Under the pieces are notes generated by a model, which ran no database searches, was not told where the DNA came from, and saw only the letters and a list, made by a program, of their open reading frames with translations. This document shows, piece by piece, positions 34,560-43,689 of a stretch of DNA of 45,810 nucleotides. Position 1 is the first letter of the stretch; every line of letters begins with the position of its first letter. Both the position numbers and the translations under genes were made by a program. The DNA is from Sphaeroforma arctica JP610 (taxonomy: Eukaryota > Opisthokonta > Ichthyosporea > Ichthyophonida), in NCBI RefSeq assembly GCF_001186125.1, contig NW_014040153.1, positions 20,212 to 66,021 on the forward strand, given 5' to 3'.

Positions 34560-35110
34560 AACATCGTCCATACCTTCAGGAGAGCTCCGCCCGATCGATG
34601 CTCACCGCCATCCGCCCTCTGCTTTGATCCATCCTCCACCCTCCTGTCTATATCTTCACTACTACCCATCTAGACACCAGCCCTACTTACTCTAGACCCA
34701 CTATCGTACCTATATACATACGCACATAACGTGCACAACACCCTACTTACTCTAGACCCACTATCCGTAACATCGCTACCCTATACTACACCCACGTACC
34801 TATACACATACGCACACAACGTGCACAACACCCGACTGGTGACCACCGCCAAGACTCCTCCCCCTTCTACCCTCTGATTTGATCCATCCTCCTCCCTCCT
34901 GGCTATATCTTCACTACTATCCATCTAGACACCCGTCCTACTTACTCTAGACCCACTATGCGTAACATCGCTACCCTATACTACACCCACGTACCTATAC
35001 CCAGACGCACACAACGTGCACAACACCCGACTGGTGACTACCACCAATACTCCTCCCCCTTCTACTTTGTCCTCTCAGTTCACGCTCGCCCCCAACGCCT
35101 GCGGCCCCAG
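34560..35110 (+). repeat. 196-bp repeats in the copia 3' untranslated region
   Basis: C-rich sequence with about two and a half copies of a unit containing CTACTTACTCTAGACCCACTA, CACCCACGTACCTATAC, CGCACACAACGTGCACAACA and CGACTGGTGAC. CGACTGGTGA occurs at 34,833 and 35,029, a 196-bp period. The array lies between RNase H and the 3' LTR. Confidence 0.85.
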
Positions 35111-35336
35111 GCGCCATCACGAAACTTCTAATATTTATCCGATTCGCTGCCACCACTTAATGAAGCCCCAGTCCATTGCCCCACCACCCTTTTTTGTTTT
35201 CATTTAACAAATATTCCAGCCTCAATGCAGTCTGAGGAGAGCAAGTCTATATGTTGCTACCAGTACCCTAGTAGAGTATCCAACACATATGCAATTATGT
35301 ATACACACTGTCCTTTCGCTTCCAAATTCAGGAGAG

Positions 35337-35515
35337 TGTTGAGACGAATTTATACGACTCAAATCCTAAAACCCCAATAAGCCCAAAGTATATTACGGTT
35401 CATATTCTGGCCGAATAATTGTAATAATATCTTCAAAGAGCACATGATAATTATTATACTATATACCCAATATGTAATATGATAATGAAGTTACTCCGTT
35501 AAGCAAATGTATATT
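35337..35515 (+). repeat. 3' LTR of the copia element, recognisable part
   Basis: Begins TGTTGAGACGAATTTAT directly after AGGAGAG. It matches the inverted LTR at 38,478 from its first base and the 5' LTR through GTTAAGCAAAT. Similarity fades after about 35,512. Confidence 0.8.
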
Positions 35516-35718
35516 TCAAGTAGCCTGATCTCAGTTCCATAATCAGTAGTTCTGCCTGAACCTATCTTGTAAAATGCCTTTGCTAGTGACGAGCTCCTCA
35601 TTGATTCTACGGGTTCAGGTCGTACCTCAGAAACGAATATTGCCGGTATTATTGTTGCCCGGGTCTCGGGTCTCTTCGGAGACCGTGGTGTCAAGAGTGG
35701 AATCTTAAATTTATCCAC
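35491..35718 (-). CDS. Unrecognised open frame
   Basis: A 75-codon frame with a charged N-terminal part (MDKFKIPLLTPRSPKRPETR) and a Ser/Ala/Lys stretch. Its end overlaps the edge of the copia LTR, so if real it is truncated there. It lies on the same strand as other unrecognised frames at 35,985, 36,705 and 38,460 and could be a fragment of the same former gene. No family is recognised. Confidence 0.2.
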   Translation of the reverse strand: MDKFKIPLLTPRSPKRPETRATIIPAIFVSEVRPEPVESMRSSSLAKAFYKIGSGRTTDYGTEIRLLEIYICLTE

Positions 35719-35984
35719 ATTGTTTTAGAAGTTTTTGATGATGTTCACTTTGTTGTAATCTGTACCTATTCGACATATTATAGTATGTCGCCAGGGCACC
35801 ATTTGAACTGTTCAGGTACAGATTGGCTCGTAACGAACCATTAGCAAAGTATCTAAAATAAATATTTACAGTCTATGACTTTCTCTGACAAAATTGTTTC
35901 AATTTTCAATTTAAGAGCCTTCGGTTTTGTGATGATTTATTAAAGGGTTAAGAAGAGGGGGATCGTCTCGAGTATTAATTGTTG

Positions 35985-36194
35985 TCAAAAGATATCCTTT
36001 TCAAACTGGTCATTAGTTTTAATGTCTACATCGTAGCTCGCGTGGTCGGCATTACTTCTTTGTAGAAACATACCAGAATAGTGGATCATAAATTCATTTT
36101 CTGGTTCTATCATTTTGTTGAACACCCGCGACATAACCGTGTTAACACAACGTCTCCAGATTATTGACAAGCTGTGGGTTTTCACGACCACCAC
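35985..36194 (-). CDS. Unrecognised open frame in the tandem duplication
   Basis: A 69-codon frame with RRCVNTVMSRVFN, EPENEFMIHYSGMFLQRSN and a Lys/Asp-rich end. Its amino-acid sequence is largely kept in the neighbouring duplicate despite nucleotide differences, a weak hint of past coding. It could be an exon of a host gene or part of an unidentified mobile element. No family is recognised. Confidence 0.25.
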   Translation of the reverse strand: MVVVKTHSLSIIWRRCVNTVMSRVFNKMIEPENEFMIHYSGMFLQRSNADHASYDVDIKTNDQFEKDIF

Positions 36195-36210
36195 TCTATT
36201 TAATACCAGG

Positions 36211-36239
36211 TTTTAGGGGTTTAGGGTTTAGGGTTTAGG
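36211..36239. repeat. Short interstitial telomere-like tract (TTTAGGG type)
   Basis: The sequence holds about four TTTAGGG-type units, one with an extra G. TTTAGGG is the telomere repeat of plants and various protists. At this length it is interstitial and not a chromosome end. Confidence 0.7.
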
Positions 36240-36704
36240 TACCTGACAAAATCGTTTAATTTTCAATTTAAGAGCTTTCAGCTTTGTAGTAATTTATCAA
36301 AGTGTTAAGAGAGGGATTGTCTCCGAGTATTAATTGTTGTCAAAGGATACCTTTTTCAGACTGGTCATAATAGTTTCAATTTCTAGCTCGTAGCTAGCGT
36401 GGTCGGTATTGCTTCTTTGTAGACACATACCAGAATAGTATATCATAAATTAATTTTCTGGTTCTATCGTTCTGTTGAACACCCGCGACATAACCGCGTG
36501 AACACAACGTCTCTAGATTATTGACGAGCTTTGGGTTTTCACGATCACCACACTATTTCATACCATATGACAGAGCACCATCATCGGAAAGTCGTTTAAG
36601 TATCCTTTGTAGTGTACCATCTTAGACAGGTAAACGTGTCTTGTTCACTGGTCGCAAAAATATGAGATATTTGCAGTTGCTGTGCTCCTCCCTAATTTCC
36701 GGTA

Positions 36705-37148
36705 TCACCCGTAAGCAATCTTGATCCGAATCGTCTTACTGCCATATGCATGATAATTTCTGAGACGCATTTCCATTAGACATTGTCTTACACACGTTCG
36801 AAAAAATCTCTGGGCAAGCCTAATAGATTCCACTTGCCTCGGCTGCTCTCTCACATATTTCGCCTGTATCCGTTCATCCTTCCCGTTCAGCTCCTCAGCC
36901 ATTCTTCCTTGGAAAGGCAACTTGGCACTTTTTGCTAATGGGGGACTGTCTCGATGCATTTCAATGCAATAATATTCAACATCACTCGCTGATTCCATCA
37001 GATCAGCCTCGAAACATAGTCCTATATTAGGCCCATGGTCGTCATCATAATCGCCGGCTGGTTTGCTTTCGCTGTCCAGATCATCTCCAGCTTCGGCTTT
37101 GATTTTTACCTTCTGATGTTGGCGATATCTCATCATCATTTCATCCAC
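36705..37148 (-). CDS. Unrecognised charged protein fragment
   Basis: An open frame of about 147 codons. The upstream part (EQLQNKVDEMMMRYRQHQK) looks like a short coiled coil, then an acidic stretch (ESKPAGDYDDDHG), then a basic, Arg-rich helical end (RLAQRFFRTCVRQCLMEMR). The apparent first codon is GTG, so the true start is elsewhere, probably in an upstream exon. The frame begins about 40 bp beyond the truncated end of the inverted copia copy, so that element may have interrupted it. Composition is more protein-like than in neighbouring frames. No family is recognised. Confidence 0.4.
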   Translation of the reverse strand: MDEMMMRYRQHQKVKIKAEAGDDLDSESKPAGDYDDDHGPNIGLCFEADLMESASDVEYYCIEMHRDSPPLAKSAKLPFQGRMAEELNGKDERIQAKYVREQPRQVESIRLAQRFFRTCVRQCLMEMRLRNYHAYGSKTIRIKIAYG

Positions 37149-37189
37149 TTTATTTTGGAGTTGCTCTACATATTCTCAAAGGTGTCACC

Positions 37190-38478
37190 TTTGTATACGC
37201 TGGGTGCTTGAATGAGTTCAATGCGGGTCTCTTCACATTCCTCGAAGTATGTGTCACGTTCACGACGGATGCGGGCGAGGCTGTTTTGTAATGTGGTGTG
37301 TTCGGTGGTTGTGGTGGTATTGATGTCTTGTGTACGTGTAAGATTACGAGGAAGATTGTCACGTTCGAGGGCGATGTCATTGTAATTAGATTGCGCCTGA
37401 TTGCGTTCAGTGACGAGGGTAACTCGTTCGGAGTGAATGTGATCAAGTTCAGTGACAAGCTGGTCGCGTTCAGTGATGAGTGTGCCGCGTTCGTTGTGGA
37501 TGCGATCGAGGTCATTAGCTAGAGAGTTGGGTTCGATGGTGTGTTGGTCGTGGTCAGCTCGAGCTAAATCGCGGGCAGTATTAGCGGTGTTACATTCGGT
37601 GAGGATTGTGTGGCGCTCGTGACGAAGGCGTACAATATCGGCGTTGAGAGCAGCAATGGAGTCAGAATGTTTGGCAGATGCATTGCGGATGGTGTCGAGA
37701 TCAGTAGATAAGTTGGCGCGGTCACGTCGAATACGGGCTTGTTGCGATCAGTGATAGCGGAAATGGCATCGAGTTCGGAGAATGCAGAGTGTGCACCTAA
37801 GTATATGGCGGTGTTGTTGATGTTAGGGTTGTCGTTGGTGTCAAGAATAGCAGATATAATGGTGCGGGTAAGCTGGATGTGATGATTGGCGTGGGAGATA
37901 TTGGTGTATGGCTGGAGTGTTGAGAAGAAGTCACGTTCGAAACGTTGGGCGCCCTCAAAAGACGAAAAGGTAGTGATAGGGGTTTGGCCCGTGGGCGGAA
38001 GTTGACTCATGGTGATGTGTGAGAAGGAATTGGAGGAGCAGATATGGTGATATCAGAGGATCAAAGGTGGTGAGATCAGAGGTGGTGAGATCAGAGGTGG
38101 TGAGATCAGAGGTGATGAGATCAGAGGTGGTGAGATCAGAGAGAAGGGGGGAATCAAAGGATCAGGGGTGGAAATCTAAGCGATGTACATAGGGTATATA
38201 ATAAAATATATTCGATATATCAGCTTATTCTGATAAACTGTAAAAACTGCAATAAAACTAAAAGAAACCTAAGTTCGTGTATTCCGACCACAACCTGTTG
38301 GAACATGTATTTGCCTAACGAAGCAACTTTATTATCACTTCACATATTGGCTATATAGTATAACAATTACCATGTGCCTTTTTAAGATATCATTACAACT
38401 ACTCAGTCAAAATATAACCCGTAATTTATTTTGGGCTTGTAAAGTTTTGAGGGTGAGTCTTATAAATTCGTCTCAACA
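37190..38478 (-). mobile_element. Truncated inverted copy of the same copia family
   Basis: Fossil fragment. The LTR runs on the minus strand from TGTTGAGACG at 38,478 to about 38,189. Five units of the 15-bp leader repeat (38,066-38,140) and the gag start (38,010, MSQLPPTGQTP) follow, then the coiled-coil part of gag down to about 37,190. There similarity to the element at 22,581-23,420 stops. It is broken and lacks everything downstream. LTR and gag sequences are close to the 22.1-35.5 kb element but not identical, so they are two members of one family. Confidence 0.88.
38189..38478 (-). repeat. LTR of the inverted copia fragment
   Basis: About 290 bp, probably the most complete LTR of this family in the window. 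It starts TGTTGAGACG and ends near TGTACA before the CACCCCTGATCC leader block shared with 22,375. Confidence 0.75.
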
Positions 38479-38915
38479 GTTGGGTGATCGGCCTTAATTT
38501 TACCTATTTCGTTATCTGACTGTGAAGTCGTTCGACTGAGCAAAGCGTAAACCGCATTCTCTGTGTCAATCGCATGCGACACCTTCATTTGTTGAACGTT
38601 TCGCAGGACGCTATTGATTAGCCTGCTATGTCGTTTTTGGCCCGCAGCAACTTGACGTCCGCCTAACTCCGTGCCCGAGTCTGGAGTGTCAATTCCGTAC
38701 TTACCCGTCGTAGCACTAGTTTCACCTTCCACCTTCTCCAGGGAGCTTTTCAGCATCTTAAGACACATAAATGATTCGCCTCTATACGCTCTTGTAACGG
38801 TGTAGCCTTTGCCCTCTTTGGCACAGTCAATGTCGTAGTTGCAAATTCTTTTGCCTTCATAGTAAATGAAAGTACCTTTCATACTTCCTTCGTACAAGGG
38901 AAGGCTTTGTTCCTT
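38460..38915 (-). CDS. Unrecognised protein fragment cut by a copia LTR
   Basis: An open frame of about 150 codons whose last few codons are read from the copia LTR (start at 38,478), so the native 3' part is displaced. Visible features are FIYYEGKRICNYDIDC and YRGESFMCLKMLKSSLEKV with several Cys, then a Gly/Ser/Thr-rich middle and a helical end (RLINSVLRNVQQMK). The first ATG-coded Met lies at MKGTF, several residues in, so the start is probably in another exon. The frame at 36,705-37,148 on the same strand beyond the element may be a later part of the same gene. No family is recognised. Confidence 0.4.
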   Translation of the reverse strand, partial: KEQSLPLYEGSMKGTFIYYEGKRICNYDIDCAKEGKGYTVTRAYRGESFMCLKMLKSSLEKVEGETSATTGKYGIDTPDSGTELGGRQVAAGQKRHSRLINSVLRNVQQMKVSHAIDTENAVYALLSRTTSQSDNEIGKIKADHPTVETNL

Positions 38916-38999
38916 TTTTTAAATTAACCCTGTAGATATCATTTTGGTCATGTGCTTTACCCTAATCAGTTGTATCCATATTGGATAAACCAGGTTCAA

Positions 39000-41440
39000 A
39001 ATGTTGTCTCTAACAAAACCCTAATATTAAATAAACCGTAATATTAATTAAAAACTCTACTCGGGAACTTCCTGACTATAACACCCCCCCCCCCCCCAAG
39101 CTGAAGCGCTATAAGTGTACCCAATTCGAGAAATTGAAGGAATGTCCTGAAAAGGTGGTGTGCTAGCATTTAACCACAGAATCCCAGAGAGCTAAGGAAT
39201 CGTTTATTTGTTCACCACACGGGCAGGTGACTAGAAGCAAGTAAAAGAAAATATGTATCTATAACGTATATAATAAGTTATATCTGGTCACGACGGCGTT
39301 TACGTACGCGTGTCGGTGTGTCCGTCGAATGCCCAAGCAGTTTCTCATGTCGACACCCCCTCAAGCCAGCGTATAATGTATTCGAGTTTACCCGTGTCGT
39401 CATTCGTCCTGTGTTTGATAACATGACGGAATGCGGAGCCCCCTTCTTGTCAGAGATGCCCATATCTATGTGTATGGTCATAGCTCTCACCGTTACAGCT
39501 CGTAACACCATATGGACCAATAACGGTGGCCGTCTCTCTGGTTTCACCATCACTACTTCGTCTGTATCGAAGTGCACCAGACCATGGGGGTGAAGACGAT
39601 CGAATGTCTTCATTAGCTTGTATACGGCTTGGTAATCTTGTGCAACGTGGGTGGAGTTGTGTACTGTAACTGAGGTCAAGTCGTTGAGCCCAAATGTCAT
39701 TGGTAACCAGTTATTGCTCAGGTACATCGTCGGTTCAATCAGCAAACGGAACATGTCGGCGGCCGAAATATACGCTAAACGGAGCGCTCTTATGTCGTCG
39801 TGAGATACGTAGATTCTGGTGAGTATCGTAAAGAGTAGGCGTTTGTCCCAGGCCTGGAGTATCGCCTCGCAGTAGAAACGTATCGACCGTGTTATCTATT
39901 TGTACCGACGTTCAGTAGCGCCGAGAACTTGGGTTCGATAAAGTGGTGAGGCTTTATAAAGTATCCCAACCACTTTGACAAGTGGGGCCACCAGTTGGTG
40001 AATGCTAGTCCTATATCCGTTTGCAGTCTGTGTAAGAAGCCATGTTCGCCAGATATCGCCTGTAACGTGCGAGCGGTCGTCTCCATGGACATATCAGGTG
40101 TAGCACGTAAAACTGAGTACCCCGATGCAACGACTAACTCATGCAGAACAAATTTATCCTGTTGGATAGATGTTACCGGCATCGAAATGCAGTCGACCTG
40201 GAGATGTGATCCCAGAGGTACTGGGCGTCGAAGCTGATCACAGGATGAAACCTCTCGTCCGAAGAGTATTGTCCCAAGCGCTGCCAGCATTGTCCTTTGA
40301 TTTATGTAGCCAACTCAAATGCCCCGGGCCAGACATGTCCGTTCTATTGCAACTGTTGGCCTGTGTCCTATTCATGGTGTGCTTGTGTGAGCTGTGTTCG
40401 GCGCTGGTGTTCCGCTGGTGTTCCGTTAATAAAGGCCGGTTGTGCAACGTCGCTTGCTATCGCCACCGAAATCTCTCGTACGGCGTCCATATATTGTTGG
40501 TATGGCATGCGACGAGGCTCTGCATATTCCAGACGTTGAGTAAAACTCTCCGTCAATCGGAAGACCGATGATGGTCCTACGTGTGCGACTACTGTATGGC
40601 CCCATTGAATCTTGCCGCAAGGCTATTTTGCATATTTCAAGAAAGTGTGCGGGCTACGAGGCACCAACACTAGCTCTGCTTGTAGTATCGAAACCACGGT
40701 GCTCTTGAGGTCCACGGTAGGCACACCGTCGTAGTATTCCCGTCTGATATAATTTTCCGGAGCGTACGGTGTATCAATTTCCACGGTCGTTTATTCAACC
40801 GTCCACTAGGGCCCATTCATTATCAAACGCTTCTCTGTGAATGTTTTTTGGTCCAGAAGTGGACAAGCTGTGTATTATGTGGCGCTGCGAATACGTCTAT
40901 ATTATTATGGCCAAATATCCATTGTGCCTGTTCGAAGTGGCTTAGAAATAATTTTTAGCAACCTGCATAAAGGATTGCCGGTATATCTGTTTCAGCGGTG
41001 TTCATGTATCCGACTGAGCATGTCAGGTAGGGCGTTCTTCTCACCAAGAATATGTGAAATAGTGAAATTGAATGGCGCGATGATGTGATGCCAATGCTGC
41101 ATCATAGGGTTGAGCTTGAGCCGGCTGTTCATGTATACTAATGCCTTGTGATTGGTAAACATTATAAACCGCTGGCCGTGAAGGTATTCCCGGGAGTGTG
41201 TCCACCCATAGACTATTGCTAGAAGTTCCTTCATTGGTGTTGCGTAGTACCGGATTGAGCATCTTACTGAAGAACATGAGGTAGTGCTTCTTGCCTTCGA
41301 CCCATTGGAATAATGCACCGTCTACCTCGTAATCTCTGGCGTCCGTTTCCAGGTTGAGTGGCATATCATCCACCGGAAAGTGGAGTGTTACGGTATTGAC
41401 GATAGCGTCTTCATTGCATTTCATGCGTCTGATCAACGCT
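39000..41440 (-). mobile_element. Ty3/gypsy remnant on the minus strand (gypsy C), broken
   Basis: Fossil fragment. From its upstream end near 41,440 it shows RNase H blocks (LNLETDARDYEVDGALFQ, TPMKELLAIVYGW, FTNHKALVYMN, ILGEKNALPDMLSR), then a long spacer, then integrase-like blocks near 39,890-40,290 (LQVDCISMP, LQTDIGLAFTNWW). A C-terminal part at 39,278-39,754 ends in a basic RVRKRRRDQI tail. A run of 17 G on this strand (39,083-39,099) followed by TGTTATAGTC may be the polypurine tract and start of a short 3' LTR ending near 39,001. It is broken, about ten breaks, and most of its reverse transcriptase and gag are absent from the window. Confidence 0.65.
39083..39099 (-). repeat. Poly-G (minus strand) tract, possible polypurine tract of gypsy C
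   Basis: Seventeen C on the plus strand. Read on the minus strand it is a pure purine run immediately followed by TGTTATAGTC, the usual TG start of an LTR. The order after integrase fits a plus-strand primer site, but no second LTR is available for comparison. Confidence 0.45.
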
Positions 41441-42459
41441 GGACGCCGTGGGGAAAGCGGACGTTTGTTGGCATGCCGTTCGGCATCAAACCTGCATCGT
41501 GAATCATCCAGGCACGGATGGAGCATGAATTCAAAGTGTGGATGGCCTAGATAGCCTAAAGACATGGGCGTGGGTCACAACAGTGTTAGGAAGCACTGGT
41601 CGAGCATGAAAAATCTCATCGTGGCGTGTGTGAAGCACAACGCTAAATTGAACATCAAGAAGTGTTGCTTTGGGATCTCAGATCGGCCGGTCATCGCGTT
41701 GGGGCGAGTGGTGGATGAGAACGGGTCGTACATTAGTGAGGATCGGATGGAATCCATCATGCGCATGCCGCCGCCCACGGATAAGGATCTCTTGGCCTAG
41801 TGGTATCACACGATTGGTTATTGGAGCCAATACATCCCTGACTACTCTAGGATCATGTCCCCTATCTCGAATCGGAAGAAAGAAGTACCCTTTATGTGGG
41901 ATCGGACGCAGCAGGCAGTCTACGATCGGATTCGGGAGGAGGTGGCCAAGGAAGGGGTGTTGGTCGAGCCAGGATTCGAAGACAAACTGGAGATGTATTG
42001 CGATGCCTGTGACTCGGTAGGAGTAAGTGGGAGGTTGTTTGCTCGGCGCAAGGGTAAGCTATGCCGTGTGGGGTTCTGGTCTTCGAAGTTCAGCCCGGCG
42101 CAGTTGGGCTACCACATTACGGACAAGGAGGCTATAGCCATCGTGTATTGTCTTCATAAGTCCTGGAGGATTGTCAAGCGTTCGCGCCACCCGCTGACGG
42201 TGTTCACGGGCCATGAGCCGTTGGTGCGTATGCTAGCGCAAGACCCCACGTCGTATGAGTCCACGGTTAGATATAGATATATGGCTAGATACGCGCAGGT
42301 GCTGCGTGATTTCGACACTATCCTAAAGCATGTGCCGGGAGAATTGAATCCAGTGGCGGATGTGCAATCTCGGCTGGTATACCAAATTGACCCAATCATG
42401 CGAGCGAGGCGTCTACCGGCGAAGGATAGAGCGCGTTGGGCTGAGCAAGCGGTGGTGAA

Positions 42460-42800
42460 GCCGGAGACAGAATCTTATGCAGTGAACAGGGCGCTCTTTG
42501 ACAAGACCGGGGACAAGTTTGGTCCGTTTGACGCTGAAAGGTTCGCGCATCCAACGAATTATCGATGAAGCCGTACTACCAGCCTACCTTGGCTGGGGGT
42601 GTGTTTGCGTCGAGGACGTGGATGGGTCCACGTTAGTACTTTAACCCCAGGTGGTCAGACTTGGGCAAGGTTGTCACCAGGATTCGCAGGGACAAGGCTA
42701 CGGTGACGATGGTCTGTCCGTATGCACCGGAGGCACGGTGGTTTATGGAAATGGTACCTCTGCTGTCAGCAGATCCTATGGTGATATATCTCAAGTAGGG
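42460..42800 (+). mobile_element. Methyltransferase-like segment of gypsy B
   Basis: After RNase H come ALFDKTGDKFGPFDAERFA, then YFNPRWSDLGKVV, then TVTMVCPYAPEARWFMEM. The order FGPxDxxxFA, NPxW, (V/C)CP....W is the same as in gypsy A, and the ALFDK and PxDxDxFA-type block also matches the copia segment at 25,200-25,280. It sits between RNase H and integrase, as in gypsy A. Confidence 0.6.
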
Positions 42801-43689
42801 GATCTTCCTCCGACACGGGAATGAGCAGATGGATGCGTCAGGTTTTATTTCGCTGGTCTGCCATATGAGACATTACCGGGACCACAAGCTGCGTGGAGAC
42901 TTCTGGGAGGAGTTGGAAGCTAAGCGGCCAGCTTGGGAGAAGCTGGCTGCTGCGGCAGTACTACGTGCGGAAGACGTAGTGTCCTGTATGACACAGAGTG
43001 GTGTCGTAGGGGCGGTAGCGCATCCAAGTGGGAAATCGGTGCGTAGAGGAATGCCAGCGGAGGAGGCTGGTATTGAAACAACCCCATGTTAGTGCAGTGA
43101 ATGCACTAATGTTTACCACTCAGTCTTTGCGGGCGGCTAAGGGTGTTCTGAATAAGTATCTGAAGCATGCGGAAGTATGGCTGGGAGGGGCATCTGCTAA
43201 CCCTAGTGAGGGATCGCTGGGTGCGATGGCAGAAACTTGGCTGGAGTCAGCTGAGGTGAGCACGAGTGAGGGGTCGCTCGGTGCTATATACACTCGGAGT
43301 ATGAGTGATAAGTCGCCGGTGCTTACGCGGCGTGCGCGCAAGGCAGCGGTGGTTGCGAACAGCCACCCGGTCTTGGAGGAAATGGACATTGATAAATCAC
43401 AGGGTGATACATCAGTGGAGGACCATCCGCGAGAGTGTGAGGAAGCACTCACCAAACAGCAGTTAGTCCAGTTAGAGCAGAATCCGGCGGATGGTGTGCC
43501 ACTGGATGACGCGGAAGAGCCACCAGTGGATAAGCTGGGTGACAAGCTGTTGCGACAACGCTTGCGAAGCTTGAAGCGTTCTGTGTTTGGTGTGGAAGTG
43601 GGGGGGGTGATGTCTTCGAGCGTATCGTTAGGTACATGCCAGTGCCAAGAGGCTGGATGATCTGGTGCGCAGGCTATGGGGTTGGGCTG

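Larger units (their letters stand above)
22148..35515 (+). mobile_element. Ty1/copia LTR retrotransposon, broken, carrying a nested gypsy element
   Basis: Fossil element. The 5' LTR is about 22,148-22,361. The 3' LTR starts at 35,337 with TGTTGAGACG just after a purine-rich AGGAGAG tract and stays recognisable to about 35,512. The two share long blocks such as TATTACGGTTCATATT and ATAATTGTAATAATATCTT. Visible parts are gag (22,581-24,400), zinc knuckles (near 24,449-24,580), protease and pre-integrase region (24,700-25,150), a methyltransferase-like segment (25,150-25,445), then, beyond the nested element, the late reverse transcriptase (33,603-33,870) and copia RNase H (33,890-34,440). The coding strand is strongly C-rich and G-poor. 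It is broken, with a handful of breaks. LTR divergence looks greater than that of the nested element, so it is the older of the two. Confidence 0.85.
35885..36565. repeat. Tandem duplication, about 357-bp period, with telomere-like tract at the junction
   Basis: CTGACAAAAT(T/C)GTTT at 35,885 recurs at 36,243. The two copies (35,885-36,210 and 36,243-36,565) align throughout with about 85% identity by eye, including GAGTATTAATTGTTGTCAAA and GAACACCCGCGACATAACCG. Between them lies a short GGGTTTA-type tract (36,211-36,239). On the minus strand the first copy holds an open frame (35,985-36,194) with the block RVFNKMIEPENEFMIHYSGM. The second copy has the same block in diverged form and does not stay open. 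The encoded product is not recognised. Confidence 0.85.

Noticed and set aside
36211-36239. A true telomere
   Set aside because: Only about four imperfect units, flanked on both sides by other sequence.
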